DNA from: Bacillota bacterium
GTDB lineage: Bacteria; Bacillota; Clostridia; Christensenellales; JAEXRW01
NCBI GenBank assembly: GCA_023454175.1
Contig: JAEXRW010000003.1
Span: 1 to 64,000 of the forward strand
Direction of reading: 5' to 3'
DNA: 64,000 nucleotides
The notes under the pieces were generated by a model. That model was not told the origin of the DNA and did no database searches. It worked only from the letters and a program-made list of their open reading frames with translations. Both the position numbers and the translations under genes were made by a program. Below are positions 1 through 9,391 of this stretch, piece by piece; the stretch's first letter is position 1, and each line of letters begins with the position of its first letter.

Positions 1-880
1 CCACATGATCTAAATCCTCGTCGGTAATGGGAGCAAAGGATGTCTTCTTGGGGAAAAACTGCCGTAGCAGGCCATTTGTATTTTCGCTTGTGCCTCGTTG
101 CCAGGGAGAATACGGATCACAAAAGTAGACCTTTGCTTTCAGTGCCGCCGCCAGCTCCTTATGAAGCGTGAATTCCTTCCCCCTGTCTGCCGTGAAAGTC
201 CTACGATATTTGCTGGGGATCTTCGAGAAGGCTTTCTCCGTTAAAGCGTTGAACTCCTCGCTCGTTCCACTATTCAGCTTAAACGCAACCAGATATCCGG
301 TCTTACGCTCCACATGGGTTCCTATTGCACCTGTCTTACGCTGGCCCAGTACACTATCGCTTTCCCAGTGACCCAAGGTTTTACGTCTTTCCACACTTGC
401 AGGACGGTCGTGGATGCTGGTAATACCCTGCATTTTACCTCGTCTATCATCTGTTTTGTGCCTTTTATACCTGCTTTTAAAGCGTAATTCCTTCTTTAGC
501 AGGTAAGGCAGCACATGCCTGTCGATCGCACGATAGATGGTCACATACGAGAACGCTATCGGAAATCCTTTCAGCTTTGCCCGGCCAGCTATCTGCTCCG
601 GCGTCCATTTTAAGCAGATATGTTTCCTGACGTAACTGGCAGCTTCCTCGTTGGCAAAGATGAGTTTGCGCCCACAATGTTTTCGTCGTTTGCTGTAAAG
701 CCTATCTGCATAACTTGCTCGGTATCTGCCATCTGCTAAGCTATTGCGGGCTATCTCACGGGAGAGGGTTGAAACTGCCCGTTTCAGCTTAAGGGCGGCC
801 GCCCTTAAGCTTTGTCCTTCCCCGAGCATGAGCATTGCATTCTCTCGTTCTTCCGTGCTAAGATGCCTGTAGTGACCCAT
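1..880 (-). CDS. IS30-family transposase, 3' end cut by window edge
   Basis: An open frame of 293 codons runs from an ATG at 880, preceded by a strong AAGGAGG site, to the left window edge without a stop. The N-terminus has the IS30 helix-turn-helix region (start MGHYRHLSTEER). The DDE catalytic triad is visible: Asp175 in HWESDSVLG, Asp232 in TADRGKEF and Glu266 in RGTSENTN, followed by the family-typical GLLRQFFPK. This enzyme cuts and joins the ends of its own insertion sequence. The frame is intact and all three catalytic residues are present, so the element may be active; the C-terminus and far inverted repeat lie outside the window. Confidence 0.95.
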   Translation of the reverse strand, partial: MGHYRHLSTEERENAMLMLGEGQSLRAAALKLKRAVSTLSREIARNSLADGRYRASYADRLYSKRRKHCGRKLIFANEEAASYVRKHICLKWTPEQIAGRAKLKGFPIAFSYVTIYRAIDRHVLPYLLKKELRFKSRYKRHKTDDRRGKMQGITSIHDRPASVERRKTLGHWESDSVLGQRKTGAIGTHVERKTGYLVAFKLNSGTSEEFNALTEKAFSKIPSKYRRTFTADRGKEFTLHKELAAALKAKVYFCDPYSPWQRGTSENTNGLLRQFFPKKTSFAPITDEDLDHV

Positions 881-959
881 CTTGCCTTTCCTCCTTGTTA
901 TGGTTGTCTCGCAACTCCCATTTTACAAGGTTTTGGCTTGCTGGGTCATTCATTTCCTC

Positions 960-990
960 AAGTGTTGCACTTATTTTGTAAACTCATGAT
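960..990. repeat. Candidate terminal inverted repeat of the IS30 element
   Basis: The AT-rich stretch containing GTGTTGCACTTATTTTG lies between the transposase start and the acsC stop, where the right end of the element is expected. The partner end and any target duplication are outside the window, so the exact boundary is inferred. Confidence 0.4.
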
Positions 991-1003
991 TTTCAATTCT
1001 CAA

Positions 1004-2335
1004 TTATTTCAATACTGCCTTGACATAGCTCTCGATATCCGCCGCCTCCTGCGGTCCCACCAGCACCTTCCATCCCGGCAGCGCCTCCTCAAGTTCCCCG
1101 CTGATCTGGGATACATACCCCGGGATGACGATGGAGCGTGTATCCACCATCTTCTCCAGTTCCGCGTCCTTGATAAATTTGCCGATCATCGCGCCCGAGA
1201 ATTTTCCCGCCGCCCAGCTCGTCAGTACGCTCATCCCTTCGCATTCGGGGATGACCAGCCACGCGCTGATGCCGCTGTTTTCGATCTCGCCCGATACGAT
1301 GAAGTATGTCAGCGAGAAGTTTGTGGTTACGAATACAGGTGAATTCCTGTCCGGCTCCCCGATGGGGTAGACTTTGGGTTCCACCTGGATGGGCTTCTGT
1401 GGGTCGGTGTAGATGTTCTGCCGCAGCGCCATCAGGGCCACCAGCTGCGCCGGGTCAAAGGATGGCAGCACGATGATTCCGCCGTATTTGTCGATCTCGT
1501 GGATGGCCTGCACTGTATCGTCCATGAGATCCCCTGTGTCGATGAATTTCAGACTGGTGTAGCCCAGCCCTTTGAAGCTGTCCTTGATGGCCGCCCGCCG
1601 CGCGATGGAGTTGGTCTGGAAAGCTTCCGATACCGAAAGCGTATTGAATTCCACCACCACGTCGTTGAATCCTTCTTCTTTCAGTTTCCCGGTTAATTCG
1701 ATCAATCCGTCCAGGTTTTCTGCGGTGACGGCCAGTACATACCCGTTTTCCTTCGCGATTCGGGCCATATCCGCAGCATTGGAGGTTGTAACGCCCGTGA
1801 TCACGCTGTGCGTGTCTTGGATCGCCTTTGCGGCATCCTCAATGGCTTTGGCATCACTGGAACGCAGGATGATGGGCAGGTGCGTCGCATCCCATGCCTT
1901 TTGAACGCATGAAACGAATTTTTCCGCATCGCCGCTCTTATGGGTGACCGCGACGGCGTTGATAGTCAATATCTCCCCCACCCGCTCAAGTTTGTAATTG
2001 TCGATCTTTTCGAGCGTGGCGTCCATGTCCGCTGCGTCGTCGTTGAGGTTGATGGCGATCACCGGTTGGTTCACGAACGTTTTTTCATGACGGTACAATA
2101 CCGTTTCCCCGCCGACGGAGATGCTTTTCTTTGTGCCTAATGTAACCGTTTTGACGGGCGGTTCGCTGTCCGCGCCCAGGATGGCCTTGGCCTCCTCCGA
2201 GGCGTAGGGGCATTCGGAGAGGTTGGCTTTTTTGGCGGCCAGCTTCATGGCAAAGGCCAGGCAGGTATTGGAGCCGCACTCCTTGCAGTTGGTTTTGGGC
2301 AGCAGTTTTTGTATTTGAAGACCGTTCAGTGCCAA
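1004..2335 (-). CDS. acsC: Corrinoid iron-sulfur protein large (gamma) subunit
   Basis: This 443-residue protein carries the methyl-bearing cobamide in the Wood-Ljungdahl pathway, accepting the methyl group from methyltetrahydrofolate and passing it to acetyl-CoA synthase. The N-terminal 4Fe-4S motif is clear, with Cys17, Cys20, Cys25 and Cys42. A TIM-barrel region follows and a C-terminal corrinoid domain starts at about residue 325. The start is a TTG at 2335 with a GGGAGGA site 7 bases upstream; the sequence MALNGLQIQKLLPKTNC matches the usual AcsC start. It lies 18 bases after the acsB-acsD fusion and is the last gene before the IS30 element. Its usual partner, the small subunit, is fused to AcsB here. 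Confidence 0.95.
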   Translation of the reverse strand: MALNGLQIQKLLPKTNCKECGSNTCLAFAMKLAAKKANLSECPYASEEAKAILGADSEPPVKTVTLGTKKSISVGGETVLYRHEKTFVNQPVIAINLNDDAADMDATLEKIDNYKLERVGEILTINAVAVTHKSGDAEKFVSCVQKAWDATHLPIILRSSDAKAIEDAAKAIQDTHSVITGVTTSNAADMARIAKENGYVLAVTAENLDGLIELTGKLKEEGFNDVVVEFNTLSVSEAFQTNSIARRAAIKDSFKGLGYTSLKFIDTGDLMDDTVQAIHEIDKYGGIIVLPSFDPAQLVALMALRQNIYTDPQKPIQVEPKVYPIGEPDRNSPVFVTTNFSLTYFIVSGEIENSGISAWLVIPECEGMSVLTSWAAGKFSGAMIGKFIKDAELEKMVDTRSIVIPGYVSQISGELEEALPGWKVLVGPQEAADIESYVKAVLK

Positions 2336-2353
2336 TTTCGTTTCCTCCCCCTA

Positions 2354-5300
2354 TCAGTTCTTCGCGTCCATCAGGTCGCATATGGCTTTCTTCGTCGCCT
2401 TCACCGCGTCCGGATGGTACAGGATCAGGATATCAGCCCCTGCGTGCAGCAGGCTGATGGCGGTGGACATTTCCCAGATCGCCGCGCGTTTGGCCAGCTC
2501 TCCCCACGCCGGGAAACTCTCCTCCGGCGCCTTGTACTCCTTCAGCTTGGCGCATTCGTATCCGGGGGATACGATCATCGGCGCGCACAGCATCCTGTCC
2601 CCGTTCAGGCCCGTGTACCGGATGCGTTCCATCACGGAGTAGGTATATTCCACGCCGTACCCGATGGCGCCCGTCATGGGGTCCATGATGATCTTTTCGG
2701 GTTTGAGGTCCATGTTCGTCAGCAGGATGTTCAGTTGCTTGCCGATGTTCACGTCGATGGGGGACTGCGCCACCAGCGTGTGCCCGTAGGCCATAGCCGC
2801 CCCGGCGATCGTGCGGTAGTTGTTCTGCTCCACCCAGTTGAGCAGCAGGTTCTCCCCCGCGCACCCCTGGGCGATGGTCTTCATCACTTCGTTGGTCTTG
2901 TCAAAGTGGTTATGCCCCGTGATGATGAGCGGCACGTCCACGGCTTTCAGGATTGATTGGACCAGTTCCAGCGCCTCCTGCGGGCTTCTGTCCCCGCGCT
3001 CGGGGTGTGTGCCGTCCAGCCGCACGCTGACCAGGTCCGCGCCGTACTGTTCCACGCAGGCCTTTGCCATCGCCGCGGGGTCCTTCAGCAGGTCGCCGAA
3101 GATCTCCCGCAGGATGGGCGGGTATTTCTCGCTCACGCTGTCAAAGACCTCCATCGCCACCAGCGGTTTGTTGGGCATCTCCCCTTCCCACAGGTGGAAG
3201 GGCATGCACGTCTCCCCGCCCACGGTATAGGTCTTCCCGCGCGTGCCGCCTTCGACCTTCGTCGCGCCCAGCTTCACCGTCCATACCGGGTTCTCGCATG
3301 TCTCCTTCCGAATATCGAAGGATTTGATGGCCGCGATCCGTTCTTTTGCCGGTATTGCGGGGAGTTTCTTGGTTACCGGTGTAGTACTTTCAACGGGTTT
3401 TACCGGAGTAATATCTATTTTCTGATCCAGTGGTTTGCCCAGAAACTTCGCGGCCAGCACTTCGATGATGCTCCCGACCACTTCCTTGGTGACCGATTCG
3501 CGTATCTCATCCGTCAATTGCTTCCGGATGGCTTCCAGGTCGATCGCGGTGATAGGCGTTATTGCAGGTGCTTCAACGGACTCCGTTGCTTTCTCTGCGG
3601 GCTTATCTTCAGCCGTAACGGTTTCTGCCGCACCTTTGGCTTTGGGTGCATTATCATCGCCGGACTGTGCGTAATTCGTCATATCCTCCATCTGCAGCGC
3701 CGGGTGCCCCACCTTCTCCATGTATGCGCGCACGTCGTCCGCGCTCGTGGCCGTGGTCTCGTCGGCGATCTTGTCCATCAGGTCCGGCGCTCCGGCCTCG
3801 GCGAAGCGTTTCTGGAGGTCCTCGTTCAGTAATTCTTTCAATTCTTTGGGCATCCAGACGATCCGTTTGAATCCGCCTTCCGCCGACAGGAATTTGCGCG
3901 AGGTGAGGAATACCTTGCCGCACCCCATGAAGCCCGGCGTCTGCTGGCCCCCGCCCACGTTCCCGGCGAGGGAGCTGAACGTCATGCCCGAAGGCGTCTC
4001 CCCCAGGAATTCGCGGTTTACGATCATCACGCCGTTGCACTCGGGTACGTACGCCACGATGGCTTCAAAGCACCCGCAGCTCGTCATCGGCCTGTCCATG
4101 ATGGAGTACGCCGCGAAGGCGTCCACTGTCTTGTGGCTGTTCGGGTATACGTATTCGTTTACCCCCTGCCATACGCCCTTGATGGGGTCGATGCATTCGC
4201 CCTTTTTCACCGGCTGGTTCGGGCCCGTCTCATCGATCTCGAATGCCGCCTTGCCGTCCAGCCAGTTGTACGCGCCGCACAAGCCCAGCCGCTCTGGGGT
4301 GATGATACATACGTGGTTGGGCGCGAAGGACTGGCACAGCAGGCACGAGTAAAAGGTGTCCACGGATTCGTCCGTCATCGCTTCCAGGCGCCTGTTGCGT
4401 TCGTCATAGACCTTGCGGGCCACCTTCTGCCGCTTTTCCACTTCCTCCGGGTCTGTGATAAGGGTTACCTTGACTTTATCTACGATTGCCGGGTAATCGG
4501 CCAGGAATTTGGCGTGTATGATCTCGCCGTAGTGGCGCAGCCGCAGGCCTTTTTTAAATCCGTCCTTGGATACGCGCGTCCATACGATGTCGCGCTGCCC
4601 CATGTGCCAGATGCCCTCGGCGCCGTTCACCATGTGGTGGATCTGCCGCTCCAGGATGGGTTCGAAGTCGGTCTGCATTTTGCGTCCCGCTACTTCCACC
4701 CAGATGGCCAGGGGCAGGATGGTACCTTCCGGCACCTCATCGATGTCCTTGCCCACGACTTCGATCTCGCCGTCGTTGACCTGGTCCAGTTCCACGCTGG
4801 TGACAAATTCAAAGCACGAGGACTTGTTCCCGCCAAATTCCGCGTGTACGTTTTCCTTGCGGATGCGCTCGCCCTCGAATGCCGGGCCGTAGGGTACGGG
4901 GATGGGCACGTTGACGATCTTCACCTTGCACCCGCGCACTTCCAGCGCCCGTTCCACGATCTGGTCATACGGCACGTTGGATACCACGTGCTCGTATGTG
5001 CAGATGCCCGTGGGCAGTATTTCGGGGATGTCGGTATCCGCGATGACGGGGAACCCGTAGTTGATGGCCCCCGCCGCCGCCGCGTATTTGTCGGGCGTCA
5101 CTTCGCCCAGCGCCAGCACGAAAGCAAAGATCCTGTTTTTGTTGTATTTCAGGTTTCCGGCGTAGTCCCCCGGCTTCACCCCGCCGAAGGATAGTGCCGC
5201 CCTGTTTGCAAATCCGAGTGCGTAGACCAGCGCGGAGACGTCCCTGCCGAATGGCACCAGGCGCGTTTCCCAGCCCAGCTGGACGCCTTCTTCCGCCAGC

Positions 5301-5854
5301 TGTTCCGCGAACTGTTTCCCGTCCGTGCACCCAGCCATGAAGACATACAGGTTCTTCTGCTGCAGCTCCTTGGCGATTTTGACGGCTGTGGCGTTGTCGG
5401 GCGCCGCGCCTGTGATGGCGGCAAACCCCGGCGCCGTTCCGTCAACGAATTCGATGCCGCGTTCGCGCATGATCACGTCGCTCGCCGCCCCCAGCCAGAT
5501 GCCTTCGATGGGGCTCGGTCCCACGGCATATTTGCAGGCCTCGATGGCCTCGCACGCAAAAAGCGCCGCCACGCCCGCGTCCATCGTGTTGCCCAGGTAT
5601 GGCAGCCAGACGGAGTCGGCAGGCCGCGCCGGCAGCAGCGCGCGCGCCTCCTCGAGGATGTCTTTCAGGTCAGAAAGCGTCTGCATCTTCTTGCCCGAGA
5701 AGGAGTAGATGATGGGCAGGTAGTAGTTTGTATCGGGGAATCCGATGGGGCATGTCTCGCCTTTTTCCGTGATGGCTGCGGCTACGGCCTGTTCCGCCTT
5801 GACCACCCATTCCACCGCGCCGTCGATGGCGCTCGTACAAATCAGTTTAGACAT
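2354..5854 (-). CDS. acsB-acsD: Acetyl-CoA synthase (AcsB) fused to corrinoid protein small subunit (AcsD)
   Basis: This single 1166-residue frame joins two normally separate proteins. Residues 1 to about 725 are acetyl-CoA synthase, which makes acetyl-CoA from CO, a methyl group and CoA; the A-cluster cysteines are present (Cys504, Cys507, Cys516, Cys526) with the CGC nickel motif at 593-595. Residues about 726-845 form an Ala/Pro/Glu/Thr-rich linker with a predicted helix near 770-805. Residues about 846-1166 match the TIM-barrel small subunit of the corrinoid protein (VKLGATKVEGGTR, MEV, LDGTHPE, IIMDPMTGAIGYGVEYT). The ATG at 5854 has GGAGGGG 5 bases upstream and overlaps the cooS end by 8 bases. 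There is no stop, start or frame break in the linker. In well-known acetogens acsB and acsD are separate genes. Confidence 0.92.
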   Translation of the reverse strand: MSKLICTSAIDGAVEWVVKAEQAVAAAITEKGETCPIGFPDTNYYLPIIYSFSGKKMQTLSDLKDILEEARALLPARPADSVWLPYLGNTMDAGVAALFACEAIEACKYAVGPSPIEGIWLGAASDVIMRERGIEFVDGTAPGFAAITGAAPDNATAVKIAKELQQKNLYVFMAGCTDGKQFAEQLAEEGVQLGWETRLVPFGRDVSALVYALGFANRAALSFGGVKPGDYAGNLKYNKNRIFAFVLALGEVTPDKYAAAAGAINYGFPVIADTDIPEILPTGICTYEHVVSNVPYDQIVERALEVRGCKVKIVNVPIPVPYGPAFEGERIRKENVHAEFGGNKSSCFEFVTSVELDQVNDGEIEVVGKDIDEVPEGTILPLAIWVEVAGRKMQTDFEPILERQIHHMVNGAEGIWHMGQRDIVWTRVSKDGFKKGLRLRHYGEIIHAKFLADYPAIVDKVKVTLITDPEEVEKRQKVARKVYDERNRRLEAMTDESVDTFYSCLLCQSFAPNHVCIITPERLGLCGAYNWLDGKAAFEIDETGPNQPVKKGECIDPIKGVWQGVNEYVYPNSHKTVDAFAAYSIMDRPMTSCGCFEAIVAYVPECNGVMIVNREFLGETPSGMTFSSLAGNVGGGQQTPGFMGCGKVFLTSRKFLSAEGGFKRIVWMPKELKELLNEDLQKRFAEAGAPDLMDKIADETTATSADDVRAYMEKVGHPALQMEDMTNYAQSGDDNAPKAKGAAETVTAEDKPAEKATESVEAPAITPITAIDLEAIRKQLTDEIRESVTKEVVGSIIEVLAAKFLGKPLDQKIDITPVKPVESTTPVTKKLPAIPAKERIAAIKSFDIRKETCENPVWTVKLGATKVEGGTRGKTYTVGGETCMPFHLWEGEMPNKPLVAMEVFDSVSEKYPPILREIFGDLLKDPAAMAKACVEQYGADLVSVRLDGTHPERGDRSPQEALELVQSILKAVDVPLIITGHNHFDKTNEVMKTIAQGCAGENLLLNWVEQNNYRTIAGAAMAYGHTLVAQSPIDVNIGKQLNILLTNMDLKPEKIIMDPMTGAIGYGVEYTYSVMERIRYTGLNGDRMLCAPMIVSPGYECAKLKEYKAPEESFPAWGELAKRAAIWEMSTAISLLHAGADILILYHPDAVKATKKAICDLMDAKN

Positions 5855-7796
5855 CCATGCCCCTCCTGTCCTTCATGTCAAAGAGTTTGCGTTCGGATTT
5901 CTTGTTGATGCCCAGTTTTTCGCGGGCCTCGGTGAGCAGCGCCATGATTTTTTCCACGGCTTCCATCGGGTCTTCGCATACGTGGAAGGATGCCCCGAAA
6001 AGCCCCTTCGTATCTTCGTTCAGGAATTTCGTCACGTTCTCCGACCCGGAGATATAAAATGGATGCCCGAGCACGACGTCCACACCCGATGCCACGAAGT
6101 AACTCCCGATGGCGATGGCCTTTTCGCTCATCCATTCCGGCGCCACGCCCACGGCCGGCACCATGGACAGGTCGTCCCCCAGCCCGCCTTCGCGTACGAT
6201 CTCGGTCGCGGCCTCCAGTATTCTGGAGTTGTCCACACAGCTCCCCATATGCAGTATGGGCGGCATGCCCACCGCCTCGCACACCTCGCGCAGGCCCTTG
6301 CCCGCCATCTCGATGCCCATCTCGGGCTTCAGCATACCCGCCTTGCCCGATGCGATGGCAGCACACCCTGTTTTTAATACCAGTACGTTTCGCTGCAGCA
6401 GTTCCCGCGTCAGGATGTTGGTGTATTCGTCCGTCTTTTTCTTGGGGTTGTTGCACCCCACGATGCCCACCACGCCGTAGATCCGGTTCTGGATGATGGC
6501 GTCGTTCAGCGGGCGGAAGGATCCGCGGTACTTCCCGCCCAGCATGTATTTGATGGCGTCCACGCTGAATCCCGCCACCATCGGTTCCTTCGCCTTGGGG
6601 ATGGATACCCTGGCGGGGTCGCGCTTGGAGAAATTATCGATGGCCCGTTTGATCAGCTTTTTGGCCGATTCGATCGGGTGGTCTTCTTCAAAGTCGATGT
6701 GCGTCGCGCCGACCGTTTTAGCGATCTCCGCGGTGGATACGATCTCGGTATGGTATTTGCTCGCCACGTCGGGCAGGCTCGGCATGCAGCACTGCACGTC
6801 GATCACCATCATCTCCACGGCTCCGGTCACGACAGCCAGTTCTTGTTGTAATAGGTTGCCCGCCACCGGTACGCCGTGCCGCATGAGGATCTCGTTGGCC
6901 GTGCAGCAGATGCCCGCCAGCGTCACGCCGTTGGCGCCCGCTTTTTTGGCATATTCCACGACTTCGGGATCCTGCACTGCGATGGTCAGCATCTCGGACA
7001 ATGCCGGTTCATGCCCGTGGATCACGATATTCACGGTATCTGCCTGCAGCACGCCCAGGTTGGCCGCGCTTTTTACGGGCTTGGGCGAACCGAAAAGGAT
7101 GTCCGATACGATGGACGCCGCGCGGGAGCCGCCCCACCCGTCCGCCAGAGAGGTCCGGAATGCGTGCATCAGCAGGCTTTTGTAGTCGTGGTCCACGCCC
7201 ATCGTCGTGCGGTGCATGGCTTCCACCACCATCCGGTCCACGCCCTTGGGTGCGATCCCGTGTGTATCCCAGACGCCCTTGCGTTTCGCTGGCGCCAGGT
7301 CCAGGGTCTTCAGCGGCTCCTCCTGGGAGCTGAATTCAGCTAATAGCACGTTGGACAGGTCCAGGGCTACCTCGCTGGCGCCCCGCCCGGCTTCTTCGAT
7401 GCCATAGAGTTTGGCCGCATACAGCAAGGCCCGTTCGTCCTTGATCTCGTATCCGTCGCCTTTCCCCAGAGCCACTTGCTTTAGCCGCAATACCAGGTGC
7501 CGCCCGTGGTCCGAGTGCGCCGCCGTTCCCCCCGTCACTTCCCGCAGGTAATTGCGCGCCACGATGGTGTCCGCGTCCGCGCCGCAGATGCCCTTCGGGG
7601 CGTTTTTGGTGATGCGGCACGGCCCCATGTGGCAGATGCGGCAGCATACGCCGCTCTTGCCGAAACCGCACTGGTTCTTCTGCATTTCCGCGCGGTCATA
7701 GCACGTTTCCACACAGTCGCAATGTGCCTTTTCCAGCATTTCTGCCGAAGCGCTGTCGCATACCTGTGCGCGTATTGTTTCGATGTCCTTTCCCAT
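5847..7796 (-). CDS. acsA: Nickel carbon monoxide dehydrogenase catalytic subunit
   Basis: The 649-residue enzyme interconverts CO2 and CO and supplies CO to acetyl-CoA synthase. Cluster ligands are visible: D-cluster Cys43 and Cys51, B-cluster Cys52, Cys55, Cys60 and Cys71, and C-cluster motifs IHGHEPA (His), AGICCTANE, DVQCCMP, VGCNN, KTGCAAIA and HMGSCVDNSR. I chose the ATG at 7796, just after a GTGGGGG sequence; an in-frame TTG at 7817 would add seven residues. It overlaps the acsB-acsD start by 8 bases, consistent with translational coupling, and follows two cooC genes. A symbol of cooS would be equally valid. Confidence 0.97.
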   Translation of the reverse strand: MGKDIETIRAQVCDSASAEMLEKAHCDCVETCYDRAEMQKNQCGFGKSGVCCRICHMGPCRITKNAPKGICGADADTIVARNYLREVTGGTAAHSDHGRHLVLRLKQVALGKGDGYEIKDERALLYAAKLYGIEEAGRGASEVALDLSNVLLAEFSSQEEPLKTLDLAPAKRKGVWDTHGIAPKGVDRMVVEAMHRTTMGVDHDYKSLLMHAFRTSLADGWGGSRAASIVSDILFGSPKPVKSAANLGVLQADTVNIVIHGHEPALSEMLTIAVQDPEVVEYAKKAGANGVTLAGICCTANEILMRHGVPVAGNLLQQELAVVTGAVEMMVIDVQCCMPSLPDVASKYHTEIVSTAEIAKTVGATHIDFEEDHPIESAKKLIKRAIDNFSKRDPARVSIPKAKEPMVAGFSVDAIKYMLGGKYRGSFRPLNDAIIQNRIYGVVGIVGCNNPKKKTDEYTNILTRELLQRNVLVLKTGCAAIASGKAGMLKPEMGIEMAGKGLREVCEAVGMPPILHMGSCVDNSRILEAATEIVREGGLGDDLSMVPAVGVAPEWMSEKAIAIGSYFVASGVDVVLGHPFYISGSENVTKFLNEDTKGLFGASFHVCEDPMEAVEKIMALLTEAREKLGINKKSERKLFDMKDRRGMDV

Positions 7797-7856
7797 AATC
7801 CCCCACCTGTAACTCAAAGTAGATCAATAATGCCGAATATCAACTCAAAACATGGT

Positions 7857-8615
7857 TTAACCGATGATGTACTCTTTTACGACCTTGTCGATTAATTGTA
7901 AGACCTTGTTGTCATTGTCCAGTTGAGTAAAGCTCCTGCCCTGCTCCGCAAAGCCCGCCACCCCGGCGTCGTCGGGCAGCCCGATGACGGCTTCCGCGCC
8001 TGTCGCGCCTTTGAGCATCTCCGCCTTTTCCGGCATCCCGTTGCGCAGGCGGTTGATGACCACCACCAGCTTGTCGTATTTGATGCCCATTTCGTTGGCC
8101 AGCAGGTGCAGCCGTTTCACCGTCTCCAGCCCTGCGTTCGATGCATCCGAGACGATCAGCAGCAGGTTCACGCGCGCTACGATGCGCCGTGAGAGGTTCT
8201 CCAGCCCGGCCTCATTGTCCAGTACTACGTATGGGTATTGTTCCGATATTTCCGCAATCACGGATTTCAGCACGTTGTTGGCATAACAGTAGCAGCCCGC
8301 CCCCTCGGGCCTTCCCATGGCGATCAGGTCAAACCCGTCTGCTTCCACCAGGCTCTCGGCGATTTTGAGCTGGAGGAATTCCTGCTTCGAGATGCCGCTC
8401 ATGCCCTTTTGCACCTTCTGCCTCGCTTCCTCGCGTACGCCGCCCACGGTCTTCTCGGCCTTCACGCCCAGTGCCGCGTCCAGGCAGCTGTTGGGGTCGG
8501 CGTCGATGGCCAGCACCGGCGTCTTCCCGTTTGCCGCCAGTTGGCGTACCAGCAGGGCCGATACCGTGGTCTTGCCTACGCCCCCTTTTCCTGTTACCGC
8601 TATCAGGGTTCCCAT
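7857..8615 (-). CDS. cooC: CooC-type nickel-insertion ATPase (second copy)
   Basis: This protein of about 252 residues is a MinD/ParA-type P-loop ATPase of the CooC family, which matures the nickel site of CO dehydrogenase. The deviant Walker A is GKGGVGKTT near residues 9-17, and the metal-binding CxC motif is Cys108-Tyr-Cys110 in GCYCYANN, followed by VLDNEAGLENLSRR. Start choice is close: a GTG at 8621 overlaps the upstream stop by 4 bases, while the ATG at 8615 sits 9 bases from AGAGGG and is preferred. It lies between cooC1 and acsA. Confidence 0.9.
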   Translation of the reverse strand: MGTLIAVTGKGGVGKTTVSALLVRQLAANGKTPVLAIDADPNSCLDAALGVKAEKTVGGVREEARQKVQKGMSGISKQEFLQLKIAESLVEADGFDLIAMGRPEGAGCYCYANNVLKSVIAEISEQYPYVVLDNEAGLENLSRRIVARVNLLLIVSDASNAGLETVKRLHLLANEMGIKYDKLVVVINRLRNGMPEKAEMLKGATGAEAVIGLPDDAGVAGFAEQGRSFTQLDNDNKVLQLIDKVVKEYIIG

Positions 8616-8617
8616 CG

Positions 8618-9391
8618 TCACATTCCCTCTATCTTGGAATAGATCTCTTCAAATTTGGTTCGTAAAGCTTCATCCGCCGTGTCCAGCGCCGATACCCCGT
8701 CCCTGTCCGCCTGGCGGATCGCCTCCGAGTACGGCAGCATCGCCAGGATCTCGTGGCCCGCGAGTGAGTCGCGGATGAACGCCTCGTCTTCTTTCCCCGT
8801 CACCTTGTTGCCGATGAAGACGACCCTTTTCAGCCCGATCTCCCCCGCCATCCGGATGATGGTCTCCGCGCAGTCCATGGACCGCTGCCCCGGCTCGACG
8901 ACCACTGCCATCACGTCCACGCCCCGCGCGGTGCCCCGCCCCAGGTGTTCGATGCCCGCCTCCATGTCCATGATGAGCGTCTCGTTTTTGTACATCACCA
9001 GGTTCGTCACCAGGGCCTTGATGAAGGTGCTTTCCGGGCACGCGCACCCGCTCCCGCCGGCTTTCACCGCCCCCAGTACCAGCAGGGAGACGCCTTTGTG
9101 TGTATAAGCGTATTTCTCCGCCACGTCGGATACTTCCGGGTTCAGCTTGAAGACCCGCCCGTAGGTATTCATCTTCGCCCCCGTGCGCTCCTCGATCAGC
9201 TCCATCTGCGAGGAGATGGTCCGTATCTTTTTCTGCTCTCCGTGTGGGATGCCCAGTGCCGAGGCCAGGTTGGCGTCCGGGTCTGCGTCCAGCGCCAGCA
9301 CCGTATTGCCCTTTGCCGCGCTCATCAGCGCCAGCGCCGCCGCCACCGTGGATTTGCCTACGCCGCCTTTTCCCGATACTGCGATCTTCAT
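8618..9391 (-). CDS. cooC: CooC-type nickel-insertion ATPase (first copy)
   Basis: This 257-residue P-loop ATPase starts MKIAVSGKGGVGKSTVA and has the CooC CxC motif at Cys116 and Cys118 (GSGCACPE), then DMEAGIEHLGRG. The ATG at 9391 is preceded by GGGAG; a longer frame to 9451 adds a basic tail without a good ribosome site and is unlikely. Two CooC/AcsF homologues in tandem beside a CODH/ACS operon suggest separate maturation of CODH and ACS nickel sites, but that division is inference. Its end meets the next cooC start. Confidence 0.9.
   Translation of the reverse strand: MKIAVSGKGGVGKSTVAAALALMSAAKGNTVLALDADPDANLASALGIPHGEQKKIRTISSQMELIEERTGAKMNTYGRVFKLNPEVSDVAEKYAYTHKGVSLLVLGAVKAGGSGCACPESTFIKALVTNLVMYKNETLIMDMEAGIEHLGRGTARGVDVMAVVVEPGQRSMDCAETIIRMAGEIGLKRVVFIGNKVTGKEDEAFIRDSLAGHEILAMLPYSEAIRQADRDGVSALDTADEALRTKFEEIYSKIEGM

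Noticed and set aside
812..1342. Plus-strand open frame of 176 codons
   Set aside because: It runs antisense across the transposase start, the IS end and acsC and has no family resemblance.
2957..3832. Plus-strand open frame of 291 codons across the linker
   Set aside because: Antisense to the acsB-acsD linker and AcsD; no recognisable domain or ribosome site.
4133..5194. Plus-strand open frame of 353 codons
   Set aside because: It is antisense to the acsB part of the fusion; its composition is typical of a complement-strand shadow in G+C-rich DNA.
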